This document shows, piece by piece, positions 8,937-17,430 of a stretch of 64,000 nt of DNA. The translations under genes were made by a program, and so were the position numbers. Within the stretch, counting starts at the first letter, position 1; each line of letters begins with the position of its first letter. Under the pieces are notes generated by a model. The model was given only the letters and a program-made list of their open reading frames with translations, had not been told where the DNA came from and did not search any database. Source of the stretch: Candidatus Thorarchaeota archaeon (GTDB lineage: Archaea > Asgardarchaeota > Thorarchaeia > Thorarchaeales > Thorarchaeaceae); assembly GCA_008080745.1 (NCBI GenBank), contig SHMX01000003.1, positions 30,971-94,970 of the forward strand, written 5' to 3'.

Positions 8937-10031
8937 TCAATCCATGAATAATTTAATGCTAAATAGTGGTCCAATGAAAATAGTCAGAAGAAGCGCAATC
9001 TCCCAGGGTAGCATAAGGCCCAGCATAAGATAAGCAATACATAGTAATATGCCAGTAATCATGTGATTTTGAATGGTGCCTACATTAGCAGAAACAAGTT
9101 TTGGTATGGTATCAAAATTTGTAAGAGTCACTATTGAGCATTTGATAGCAAGTGGAATCGTAATCAATGCGAGAAGAGTATGGAGATGTACATACCCTAG
9201 GAGCATTCCAATTATCAGAAAGATATAGGTAGCAAACATGATTAGACTGTATCCAATCGAGGCTTTTTTTCTGCCAAGTCTAACAACTAGAGTCTTCTTT
9301 CCAGCATCACGGTCAGCATCATGATCGGGAAATTCGTTGATGTAGAGAACCCCCATGATTAGAAAGGCGATGGGTAATGAAGCGATGATGGGTTCTATTA
9401 GAGCTTGGAGGAGAAGGAATGGAATTGATAGGAGGGGTTCAAGGAGGATACTTTGAACAGAATAAGGATATTGAACATAGTATGCACCGATTACCATTAA
9501 CGTACCAAAATTCAGAGCAATAAAAAACTCACCGAATCCGCGTGTCACGAGCTTGAAAGGAGGAGCGGTGTAGAAGAATCCAGAACCAACTCCAATGACT
9601 CCAAGCAGTATTATGAAAATACCCAATTGTAAGAACAGATAGATTCCAATCAGGGCTCCGATTACAAAAAAGACTAAAGAGCCAATTAATACCTCACGCG
9701 CTGAAAGAAACCCTCTTTGAATCATTCTACTACCCCCTGTAAAGGGGCGTATGAATTCTTTGTTAATATCGTCTGATCCAGTCAGGTCTTCGCTATGATC
9801 AAAATAATCATTGGAAACATTAGCTCCTATATGAAGACAAATACCTGCAATTAATGTTAGGAGAAAATAGTCCAATCGAAACACCGAATGCAATCCCCAG
9901 GCAATAGCAGACCCTAGTAAAATTGGAATAGTAGATGCTGTAAGAAATGGAACTCTTAGCTCTATTAACCAAGCTCGGAATTTACCAGGATTCATTTTAT
10001 CCTGAACTGGAATCGATTCGTCTTCGGTCAT
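8937..10031 (-). CDS. UbiA-family prenyltransferase (MenA-like)
   Basis: A polytopic membrane enzyme with eight or nine helices. The two Asp-rich Mg-diphosphate motifs are visible: NDYFDHSEDLTG and NEFPDHDADRDAGKKT. The segment after the first motif (RPFTGGSRMIQRGFLS) looks more like MenA-type naphthoate prenyltransferases than DGGGP synthase, so it may make a quinone or another prenylated lipid. The open frame extends to 10190, over the start of the divergent prenyl synthase; starts at 10031 or 9995 (ATG, AGGAT just upstream) are more likely. It is convergent with the GlcF-like gene, one base apart. Confidence 0.8.
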   Translation of the reverse strand: MTEDESIPVQDKMNPGKFRAWLIELRVPFLTASTIPILLGSAIAWGLHSVFRLDYFLLTLIAGICLHIGANVSNDYFDHSEDLTGSDDINKEFIRPFTGGSRMIQRGFLSAREVLIGSLVFFVIGALIGIYLFLQLGIFIILLGVIGVGSGFFYTAPPFKLVTRGFGEFFIALNFGTLMVIGAYYVQYPYSVQSILLEPLLSIPFLLLQALIEPIIASLPIAFLIMGVLYINEFPDHDADRDAGKKTLVVRLGRKKASIGYSLIMFATYIFLIIGMLLGYVHLHTLLALITIPLAIKCSIVTLTNFDTIPKLVSANVGTIQNHMITGILLCIAYLMLGLMLPWEIALLLTIFIGPLFSIKLFMD

Positions 10032-10150
10032 AAGAAACATGCATCCAAATCCAATCCAATAGAAAAGATTTGCCCCAGAACGAATTTGGTCCAGAATCGC
10101 AAGTGCTAATAAGTTAATTTTTCTACAAGCACTATCACGGAGGAGCTCTC

Positions 10151-11221
10151 TTGGAGGAAAAACCCAAAGACTTGATGAAAGGTATACCAATAACTGATGG
10201 TGAAAAACTGATCAGGGATAACCAAGAAGAGATTATACTAAAGGAGTCCTTCAAGAAACTCTATAGACATCCAGCATTAGTCGAAAGAGTTACTAGAATT
10301 GAAAAGAGCATTCAGGATTTTATCAGAAATAATGATGGTCAACCACAAATTCTCTATGATGCGGCCAACCACTTGATTCAAGCAGGAGGTAAGAGAACGA
10401 GGTCGCTTCTCTCTTTGCTCGCCTGTGAATCAGTGGGTGGCGATACGGAAAAAGCCCTACCTCTTACAATAGCAGCTGAATTATTGCAGACAGCTTCATT
10501 GATTCATGACGATATCATTGATGCGGGGACAACTCGAAGAGGGGTCGAAACAGTCCACCAAAAATATGGCCATCATATAGCAATCTTAGCAGGAGACCTC
10601 CTAATTGCAAAGTCAATAGAAATGATTGGTAAACATGGCTCAACCGAGCTTCTACAGCACATTGGAAATGGCGGTGTCAGGATGTGTGAAGGAGAGGCAA
10701 TCGATCTTGCCCTAAGTACAGATAAGCCAGATGTATTCTCAAAAGATCAATATTTCAAAATGATTGAACTAAAAACCGTCGCATTTCTTAGTGAATCAGC
10801 AAGGCTAGGAGCCATGATGGGAGAGGGAACAGAAGATCATGTGGAGGTTCTATCCGAGTTTGGAGAACATTTGGGATATGCATTCCAGATTCAAGATGAT
10901 ATGCTTGATATGAGAACAACCCATGAAGAGAGCGGCAAGGTTCCTCTTGCCGATTTAAAAAGTCGAAGATGTAATTTCCTCTTGGTCCATGCGTTAGAGG
11001 TTTCACACCAGAGCCATATAGACACCATCAATCAAGCGATAAATGAAGGTAAATTCTTTGATGCCGCAGAATATATTTTAGAAACTGGTGCAGAACAGGT
11101 AGCAATGGATTTAGCTGAAGGTTATGTGAAAAAGGCAAAAGAAACTCTATTACAAAGTAACCTAAGAGGCATAGACTTGCTCAATGAATTTGCAGACTCT
11201 GTAATTCACCGAAACCGTTGA
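10151..11221 (+). CDS. Polyprenyl (geranylgeranyl-type) diphosphate synthase
   Basis: A 356-residue trans-isoprenyl diphosphate synthase. It carries the GGKRTRS substrate-binding motif, the first Asp-rich motif LIHDDIID and the second, FQIQDDMLD. The enzyme condenses isopentenyl diphosphate with allylic diphosphates to make C20 or longer chains for archaeal lipids and for the neighbouring UbiA enzyme. The start is a TTG: GGAGGAG lies five bases before it, better placed than anything before the ATG at 10175. Product chain length cannot be read with certainty. It is divergent from the UbiA gene and convergent with the geranylgeranyl reductase. Confidence 0.88.
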   Translation: MEEKPKDLMKGIPITDGEKLIRDNQEEIILKESFKKLYRHPALVERVTRIEKSIQDFIRNNDGQPQILYDAANHLIQAGGKRTRSLLSLLACESVGGDTEKALPLTIAAELLQTASLIHDDIIDAGTTRRGVETVHQKYGHHIAILAGDLLIAKSIEMIGKHGSTELLQHIGNGGVRMCEGEAIDLALSTDKPDVFSKDQYFKMIELKTVAFLSESARLGAMMGEGTEDHVEVLSEFGEHLGYAFQIQDDMLDMRTTHEESGKVPLADLKSRRCNFLLVHALEVSHQSHIDTINQAINEGKFFDAAEYILETGAEQVAMDLAEGYVKKAKETLLQSNLRGIDLLNEFADSVIHRNR

Positions 11222-11229
11222 TTTTGAAC

Positions 11230-12423
11230 CTAATTAAGAATCCTCGTTAAAGGAATTAGAATTTTTGACCCAAGCTTAACAGCAAAAGGCAATCTACATC
11301 TAATCAATGATTCAAGCAGATATGGACCAGCAAGGCTCATACAGATATGTGTTACAATATCATTAGACAGTACTGAATCTGCGATATTCCTAACAGCAAC
11401 AGCTGAGCTAAGTGTTTGTCCAATCTCTGAGGTCCACCTTAGGGCATAATCTGATAGCGGAGTGGATTTCGAAAAGTGATCTAGTATTGTTTCTGCTGCT
11501 ATCTCTCCACCAATAATAGCCGTTGGAATTCCCCCACCATTTGACGCCATAACATGACTTGCCGCATCACCCACTAACAGAACATTGTTACTAAAGGTGC
11601 GGCCAACGGGACCTCCAATAGGTATTAGCGCAGAAACTCTTTGTTCAATTTCTCCACCTCTCATAAGAGGAGATATCAGAGGATTGTGTTTCATGAGATG
11701 CTGCAAAAGTACTCGCAAAGGAGTATTGAACTTGTTGAAGTGTTGTCTTAGACCGAGTCCAAAATTTACTCTCCCATCTCCTTTAGGGATAATCCACGCA
11801 TATCCACCAGGCGCTATTTGCTCACCAAAATACATCTCGGTAACATCAGGATTACAATGAGTGTTCTTTACCACGAATTGAATAGAGTGACTAACAGCAG
11901 AAGAATCTAGGATGTTACCAATGGAACGGGATATCATCGAATTGGGACCGTCTGCACCTACTACAACCCGCGCTGAAAGTGTTCGAGTGCTGTTTCCTTT
12001 TCTGATTTTCAGTTTGTTCGAAGAAGACCTTTTTGCAACACTAGAATCCAGATATAATTCAGCACCAGAATCAATGGCTTCGTCTACCAGATGTTTGTCA
12101 TACAATTTGCGATCAATAATGTTTGCTTTGAATCTGAATCGAGTTCTATTACCAAAAGGAGAAACCAGATGTGTCCAATAAGTCTGGTTTGTTACAAATC
12201 GTGAAGGAATGCAAGCAATTCTCTTAGCTCTTGATGAATAAGGAAATAGATCCGCACATTCTGTAGATGTTGGAAAATATTCACCACATTGGATTGGAAC
12301 CCCGATTGTCTTTCTTCTCTCTATAAGTGCTACATGTAAACCATTCTCAGCTAACATGTGAGCTACGGTACTTCCTGCAGGACCTGCACCGACAACAGCA
12401 ACGTCGTAATCAGTGTCTCGCAT
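11230..12423 (-). CDS. Geranylgeranyl reductase family FAD protein
   Basis: A 397-residue flavoprotein with the FAD Rossmann motif VVGAGPAGSTVA at the N-terminus, the ERRKTIGVPIQCGEY segment typical of archaeal geranylgeranyl reductases, GADGPN in the middle and GDAASHVMASNGGGI for FAD ribityl/phosphate contact. The family saturates the isoprenoid chains of archaeal membrane lipids, and with the prenyl synthase and UbiA gene it forms a lipid/isoprenoid cluster. The exact substrate (archaetidyl lipids or a quinone side chain) cannot be told from sequence. Confidence 0.87.
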   Translation of the reverse strand: MRDTDYDVAVVGAGPAGSTVAHMLAENGLHVALIERRKTIGVPIQCGEYFPTSTECADLFPYSSRAKRIACIPSRFVTNQTYWTHLVSPFGNRTRFRFKANIIDRKLYDKHLVDEAIDSGAELYLDSSVAKRSSSNKLKIRKGNSTRTLSARVVVGADGPNSMISRSIGNILDSSAVSHSIQFVVKNTHCNPDVTEMYFGEQIAPGGYAWIIPKGDGRVNFGLGLRQHFNKFNTPLRVLLQHLMKHNPLISPLMRGGEIEQRVSALIPIGGPVGRTFSNNVLLVGDAASHVMASNGGGIPTAIIGGEIAAETILDHFSKSTPLSDYALRWTSEIGQTLSSAVAVRNIADSVLSNDIVTHICMSLAGPYLLESLIRCRLPFAVKLGSKILIPLTRILN

Positions 12424-12450
12424 GAAGGGCCTCCAAAGAACTCAGAAATG

Positions 12451-12801
12451 TTACCATTTTTCGGAGAAAAATACTAGCCAAGCAACAACAGCCTCAAGAT
12501 TGCTTAAGATTAATTCATCCAGTCTGAATAAAGTAGAACCACTCGAGGTCGATATATAATCTGATCCCAAACGAAATCTAGTGGAACCAGAGGAACTAGT
12601 AACAGAAGAATTACTGTATCTCCCAATGGTACTACCGGATGAATTGGTAACATACCCATCTCGGACTCTGCCAATAGTGCTTCCTGAGCTACTCATGACT
12701 GAGCCAGATGAGAATCTTCCAATGGTGCTTCCTGACGAATTGGTGATGTAATCACCTCGAACATAACCAATTGTAGAACCACTACTGTTCATTATTCTCA
12801 T
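12451..12801 (-). CDS. Tandem 16-residue-repeat protein (SSGSTIGR repeats)
   Basis: A 116-residue protein built almost wholly from six consecutive 16-residue units, each starting SSGST and mostly continuing IGR or IGY (about residues 6-101). The last two units diverge to RFR and LFR. A hydrophobic tail rich in Leu, Val, Ala and Trp ends the protein. Regular short repeats with small residues suggest a beta-solenoid or stacked-turn fold, and the tail might bind a membrane or a partner. No Cys, signal peptide or enzyme motif. It lies between the geranylgeranyl reductase (same strand, upstream gene end 28 bases away) and divergent mutS. Confidence 0.65.
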   Translation of the reverse strand: MRIMNSSGSTIGYVRGDYITNSSGSTIGRFSSGSVMSSSGSTIGRVRDGYVTNSSGSTIGRYSNSSVTSSSGSTRFRLGSDYISTSSGSTLFRLDELILSNLEAVVAWLVFFSEKW

Positions 12802-12934
12802 AGTAATCTAGATTAACCAGTCATAAAAGGATATGAGTGTACCTACATGACATTTTGATAGCTGGAAATGTATTTGTAGCAGTTAGAAACAAATCAAAAT
12901 ACTACATAGCTTGAATGAGTAGTGGAGAGATATT

Positions 12935-15535
12935 GTGAAAAAGCACACCCCTATGCAAAGACAATATTTGGAACTTAAGAAACAGTACAAAGACTGTATT
13001 CTTCTATTCAGACTAGGTGATTTCTATGAGATGTTCAATGAAGATGCGAAGAAAGCTAGTGAAACGCTTGAAATCGTTCTTACCGCCAGGGGTGAAGGTA
13101 TAGACAAATGGCCTATGTGTGGAGTTCCATATCATTCAATTGAAGGGTATATTGCAAAATTACTGGAAGCAGGATACACAGTTGCGATTGCAGAACAAGT
13201 TGAAGATGCCTCCAAAGCAAAGGGCCTAGTTAAACGAGAGGTTGTTCGAGTAATAACACCCGGTACCATTCTGGAGAGCTCAATGCTTGAAGATAGCTCT
13301 AATAATTATCTGGTTGCCGTGATAGAACACGACCAACAAGTGGGTATTGCATCAGTGGATGTTTCAACGGGTGAATTTGTTACTACACAATTTCCGGGAA
13401 CCCTACTGGGTGAGAAAACAATCAATGAATTAGGAAGACTTGGTCCTGCTGAGTTGCTTCTCCCAGAATCAGCTATGGGGTCTCAAAGTGTTATGCAAGC
13501 TTTTGAACCACTGGAAACAAAGATAACCTTCCGAAGTGATCTGGATTTCTCAGCACGTCAATCTGAACAGCGATTGAAAGAACAGTTCAATGTGACAACA
13601 CTGGATGGGTTTGGGCTAATAGAAAAAGAGGTAGCTATTGGAGCGGCTGGTGCGGTTCTAGCTTATTTGCATGACGTGTACAAAGAGAACGTAATCACTC
13701 TCACTGGTGTTAGGACATATTCTGTTGAAAGACACATGATTGTTGACAGGACTACTCAACGAAATTTAGAGCTTCTAAAGAACGCACGAGATGGATCGAA
13801 AAGAGGAACACTTCTGAGTGTTCTATCTAAGACTGTCACGCCTATGGGACGTAGGTTGCTAAAAAAATGGATACTTCAACCATTGATGGATATTGACGAA
13901 ATAAATGAAAGACTGGATGCAGTGGAAGAGTTTGCAAGAAGTGCAATCGACCGACAAGAAACCATGAATAGTCTATCAAATCTTGGAGACCTTGAGAGAA
14001 TAACAAGCAGAGTTGTTTTTGGGACTGGAGGAGCTCGAGACCTAGTCGCTCTTCGAAATGCTCTATCAAGAATCCCTAAAATTAAGAAAAAACTGAATTC
14101 ATGCAAAGCAGATTTAGTCTACAAGTTATGCTCAGATATTGACCCATTAGAATTTTTACATGAAACATTGGAAAAAGCACTGATTGATGATCCACCTGTA
14201 AGTATCCGAGAAGGAGGGATGATTAAGGAAGGATTCAGTGAGGATTTGGACAAGCTGAAGCAGGGCATATCGGATGATAAAAAGTGGATTGCTTCATTGC
14301 AGGTTAGAGAACGAAGAAGAACTGGAATCAAATCACTCAAAGTTGGTTTCAACAAGGTCTTTGGATATTATATTGAAGTCACAAAAGCAAACATAGACAA
14401 CGTTCCTGAGGAATATGAAAGAAAACAAACCTTAACCAATGCAGAAAGATATATCATTCCCGAGCTCAAGGAAAAAGAAGCAAGTGTTCTGGCGGGAGAA
14501 GAAAAAATCAACCAACTTGAATATCGAATCTATGAAGACCTAAGAGCATTAGTAAAGGAGAGGGTTGACGCTCTGAGAAAAAATGCAGATGCCATTGCAA
14601 AGATTGATGTTTTGGCATCACTTGCAGAAGTGGCTGTTCTTAGGAAATATCACAGGCCAGAATTAACAAAAGGAAAAAGAATCAAAATTATTGATGGGCG
14701 ACATCCTTCATTGGAGATGATGCTAGGGCCAAATGAGTTTGTACCAAATAGTCTTGAGATCGGCGATGGGGGAGCTACTTTACTCATCGTTACAGGGCCA
14801 AATATGGCTGGAAAATCAACCTATATGAGACAGACTGCAATAATTGCACTACTAGCACAGATGGGAAGCTTTACTCCAGCAAAGGAAGCAGAAATCGGAT
14901 TGGTTGATAGAATATTTACTAGAGTAGGTGCTTTTGATGATCTTACCGCTCGACAGAGTACATTCATGGTGGAAATGGTAGAAACAGCAAACATTCTGAA
15001 CAATGCCACTGAAAGAAGTCTTGTCATTCTGGACGAGATAGGTCGAGGTACATCGACTTTCGATGGAATGGCACTCGCTTGGGCAGTAGCGGAACAGATA
15101 GTCCAAATAAAATGTCGAACCCTCTTTGCCACACATTTTCATCAATTGACTGATATGGCATCATCCTATCATGGTGTGAAGAATGTACACACTTTAGCAC
15201 GTGAAACGGGAAACACCATTGTGTTTCTTCATAAGGTTGTGGAGGGAGGTACAGATAGAAGTTACGGAGTTCATGTCGCTTCATTAGCAGGTGTGCCAAA
15301 CTCTGTTGTTCGACGTGCTCAACAACTTCTTATAAAATTAGAAAAAGAGAGTACCTTGGAACTTGGTAAAGGTATGGAGGATGCAGAAGAGGCAATTCAA
15401 ACCAGTCTTGAGGCTCTAACAATTGATGACCCAATTGTCGAACGAATTAAACACCTAGATCTTGACCGTATGACACCAGTTGATGCCTTGCTCAAACTTA
15501 AAGAAATGCAAGAAGAAGCTAAAAAACGAAGCTAG
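12935..15535 (+). CDS. mutS: DNA mismatch repair protein MutS
   Basis: An 866-residue MutS1. The mismatch-reading Phe-X-Glu motif is present (GDFYEMF, Phe30 and Glu32), followed by connector, core/clamp and ATPase domains. Walker A is GPNMAGKST near residue 625 and Walker B is LVILDEIGRGTSTFDG near 698; the helix-turn-helix dimer region follows (DRSYGVHVASLAGVP). It binds mismatched DNA and recruits MutL, which is encoded some 10 kb downstream. Start is GTG at 12935, with GGAGAG seven bases upstream. MutS1 is patchy in Archaea and is generally thought to have come from Bacteria. Confidence 0.95.
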   Translation: MKKHTPMQRQYLELKKQYKDCILLFRLGDFYEMFNEDAKKASETLEIVLTARGEGIDKWPMCGVPYHSIEGYIAKLLEAGYTVAIAEQVEDASKAKGLVKREVVRVITPGTILESSMLEDSSNNYLVAVIEHDQQVGIASVDVSTGEFVTTQFPGTLLGEKTINELGRLGPAELLLPESAMGSQSVMQAFEPLETKITFRSDLDFSARQSEQRLKEQFNVTTLDGFGLIEKEVAIGAAGAVLAYLHDVYKENVITLTGVRTYSVERHMIVDRTTQRNLELLKNARDGSKRGTLLSVLSKTVTPMGRRLLKKWILQPLMDIDEINERLDAVEEFARSAIDRQETMNSLSNLGDLERITSRVVFGTGGARDLVALRNALSRIPKIKKKLNSCKADLVYKLCSDIDPLEFLHETLEKALIDDPPVSIREGGMIKEGFSEDLDKLKQGISDDKKWIASLQVRERRRTGIKSLKVGFNKVFGYYIEVTKANIDNVPEEYERKQTLTNAERYIIPELKEKEASVLAGEEKINQLEYRIYEDLRALVKERVDALRKNADAIAKIDVLASLAEVAVLRKYHRPELTKGKRIKIIDGRHPSLEMMLGPNEFVPNSLEIGDGGATLLIVTGPNMAGKSTYMRQTAIIALLAQMGSFTPAKEAEIGLVDRIFTRVGAFDDLTARQSTFMVEMVETANILNNATERSLVILDEIGRGTSTFDGMALAWAVAEQIVQIKCRTLFATHFHQLTDMASSYHGVKNVHTLARETGNTIVFLHKVVEGGTDRSYGVHVASLAGVPNSVVRRAQQLLIKLEKESTLELGKGMEDAEEAIQTSLEALTIDDPIVERIKHLDLDRMTPVDALLKLKEMQEEAKKRS

Positions 15536-15544
15536 AAATTATAT

Positions 15545-16357
15545 GTGTTATATCCAATAAAATCTCAAATGATGGTCCATGAGAGGGAACAAGATAGACG
15601 ACTCAAAACTATAACTGCTACATGTTGCCTAGGCTTCATAGTCATAGTTCTAATTGGGGTATTCTTCATTGATACGGATGATTATTTTCAGGGATATCTT
15701 ATGTTGATTTGTCTGTTTGGGTTTCTTGGAATTATTGGTCATCGCTGCTATAGGTCCTTAGTGATACCTCAACTTGATAAAGACAAGCTTGAGAAAGCGG
15801 GACCATACCTTCAAGGGAAAACTGTATGGTCTAGTGAAGTCATTCATGCACCACTCACTCGTTCAGATATCAAATATATTCTAAAACTATCCAAGAATGA
15901 AGACAAATATGGAATTTTAAAAAAAGGGGAAAAAATTGAGGTAATTCTTGAAATAGACACTGAAACAATAAATCTGTTTTCTGACAAGCGAAATCTGGAT
16001 GCCTATTTGTATTATAGAATTGAGGAGCATGAACGATTATGGCGGTTAATCAAGAGAACAGTAGTAATTGGGATAGTATGGTTTGGGGTCCTATATATTA
16101 TTTTGACTCCACTCTTTCAGCATCCTATTCTCTCAATCCTTAATTTCTATGGCACTCTAAAAGTTCTTGTCGCTATATGGACATTTTTGCCTATAGCATA
16201 TCTTATGTGGAGATACCACTTTGCTTCATTTGACTTTAGTATCTATCTAAATTATACAGAATTTATTGATGTGTTAGAAAGCTTGAAAGTTAGTGCTAAG
16301 ACAAAATATGAGAAGAAAAAATTACAGAGTAGAATCAATAATCTTAGAGAAAAATAA
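15545..16357 (+). CDS. Membrane protein of unknown function
   Basis: About 270 residues with two pairs of hydrophobic helices (roughly 24-65 and 175-222) separated by a charged domain of about 100 residues and followed by a coiled, lysine-rich tail. It begins nine bases after mutS and is probably co-transcribed with it. GTG at 15545 and ATG at 15569 are both possible starts; neither has a good Shine-Dalgarno. A T-rich run (CCTTTTTT) about 15 bases after the stop may end transcription. No family recognised. Confidence 0.6.
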   Translation: MLYPIKSQMMVHEREQDRRLKTITATCCLGFIVIVLIGVFFIDTDDYFQGYLMLICLFGFLGIIGHRCYRSLVIPQLDKDKLEKAGPYLQGKTVWSSEVIHAPLTRSDIKYILKLSKNEDKYGILKKGEKIEVILEIDTETINLFSDKRNLDAYLYYRIEEHERLWRLIKRTVVIGIVWFGVLYIILTPLFQHPILSILNFYGTLKVLVAIWTFLPIAYLMWRYHFASFDFSIYLNYTEFIDVLESLKVSAKTKYEKKKLQSRINNLREK

Positions 16358-16712
16358 CAGAACCCGACCTTTTTTGCCTAAGTAAGCCCCTAATATCTTT
16401 CTAATCTAGAACTCGTAATAATAACCGGATGCTTGAGAACCACGACTATATCGGCTTATTTGAAACCGTTGCACAGAACTTGGACAAAGGTGGACAGGTG
16501 TCCTCATCTGCTGTCTGTTTCCTGCTTCATCGAGGCTGCATCACTGGTCACAGAGGACTGGTGTTGTCTTACTTCCTCTTCACAGGCGTTTTGGGCCTCC
16601 GTGCAACTCACGGCGGCATACTTATCTTAGACATGATTCCTAATAACCTCCACTTCTGATGGTCTAGGTATACACTCCTGGTGGCCGAGCTGCCGGTGCT
16701 ACCGTATACAGG
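16358..16712. other. Intergenic GC-richer island without a supported gene
   Basis: From about 16430 to 16715 the sequence is visibly richer in G and C than its surroundings. Short frames exist in both strands but none has a ribosome site, a recognisable domain or a frame clearly better than the others. Several short hairpins can be drawn: GGACAGGTGTCC near 16490, CCGTG-CAACT-CACGG near 16600 and GGTGGC-CGA-GCTGCC near 16680. It could be a structured RNA, a remnant of an inserted element or part of the decayed gene next to it. I cannot match it to RNase P, SRP RNA or 5S rRNA. Confidence 0.35.
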
Positions 16713-17242
16713 TCAATATATCAAAGAGTCAATCGATATATGTCCAAGCTTGTCCACGTTTTGATCAGCTATTGCATACCCTACAATTATAATCTCTACT
16801 ATCGAACCTATTATAATGATAATCGAAATATTATCAAATGATAGGCCAGGTGGTACAGTTGTATTGGTCGATGTAGTCCCATCAAGGACCGTGTCCATAA
16901 CTTGGTCCGACACTGTACTACCAGATTGGTCGGATACCTCTATGGTAAAATTCCAAATGCCGCTTGAGAAATCGTATAAGAGAAGAGTAACAGCAGTCTG
17001 ATTGGAATCAGCTACCCGCTATATTTCATCGTAAAAGAATAGGACATCATTTTCATAAATCGCGCAGCTAGTTGGAGTATTCTCAGTGATAATCCAAGTG
17101 ATATAAACATCATTAACACCAGTTGTGAATTTAATATCGAACGGATTGGATATCTCAAGAGGTTTTTTGTCAAGTGGATACTCTTCTCTATTACCCCATC
17201 GGTCATGAGCTGGTTTACCATCAGGGATCCAGTTTCTAGAAA
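16713..17242 (-). pseudogene. Decayed C-terminal copy of the neighbouring DUF2341-type surface protein
   Basis: Read on the minus strand in one frame, this stretch matches the C-terminal part of the intact protein encoded just upstream (17431-20460). It begins RNWIPDGKPAHDRWGN (intact protein: RNWNPNGEPLHNEWGE), passes through an Ig-like segment (VNDVYITWIITENTPTS against NVISWTFLEDNPSN) and ends with a Thr-rich spacer and a membrane anchor (FDNISIIIIIGSIVEIIIV against FDTISIIITIGSFVVIIIV). A TAG at 17019-17021 interrupts the frame, another stop lies just before the homology begins, and there is no start codon context. It is therefore a truncated duplicate, with only one Ig-like repeat left. 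Confidence 0.75.
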
Positions 17243-17430
17243 TAGGTGAACTGAAGAAATCAGAAGGTCATGCAGAAAAGCATCTCTACATAAAAAGTAA
17301 ACGATTTGCCCTCCTTATAATTAGTGTCTGACAGTAATGGAAATATCAATAATTTTCTGCAATATTATGTCAAAGGAGATTGCAAAAAAGAGAATCTCCT
17401 GACATTTTATAGGCTTATACTAGCATTCTT

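Noticed and set aside
10032-10190. N-terminal extension of the UbiA gene
   Set aside because: It overlaps the start of the divergent prenyl synthase, and the extra residues do not resemble the family.
12451-12801. CRISPR-like repeat array
   Set aside because: The 48-base units are contiguous without unique spacers and translate as a continuous protein repeat.
16440-16620. RNase P RNA candidate
   Set aside because: Short look-alikes (GGCTTAT, CACAGAAC) occur, but in the wrong order, and the conserved GAGGAAAGTCC core is missing.
16429-16659. 76-codon + strand frame in the GC-richer island
   Set aside because: No ribosome site or family; competing frames of similar length exist, so coding is not supported.
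17012-17221. 69-codon frame on the minus strand
   Set aside because: Out of frame with the clear homology to the surface protein; the matching frame is the pseudogene at 16713-17242.
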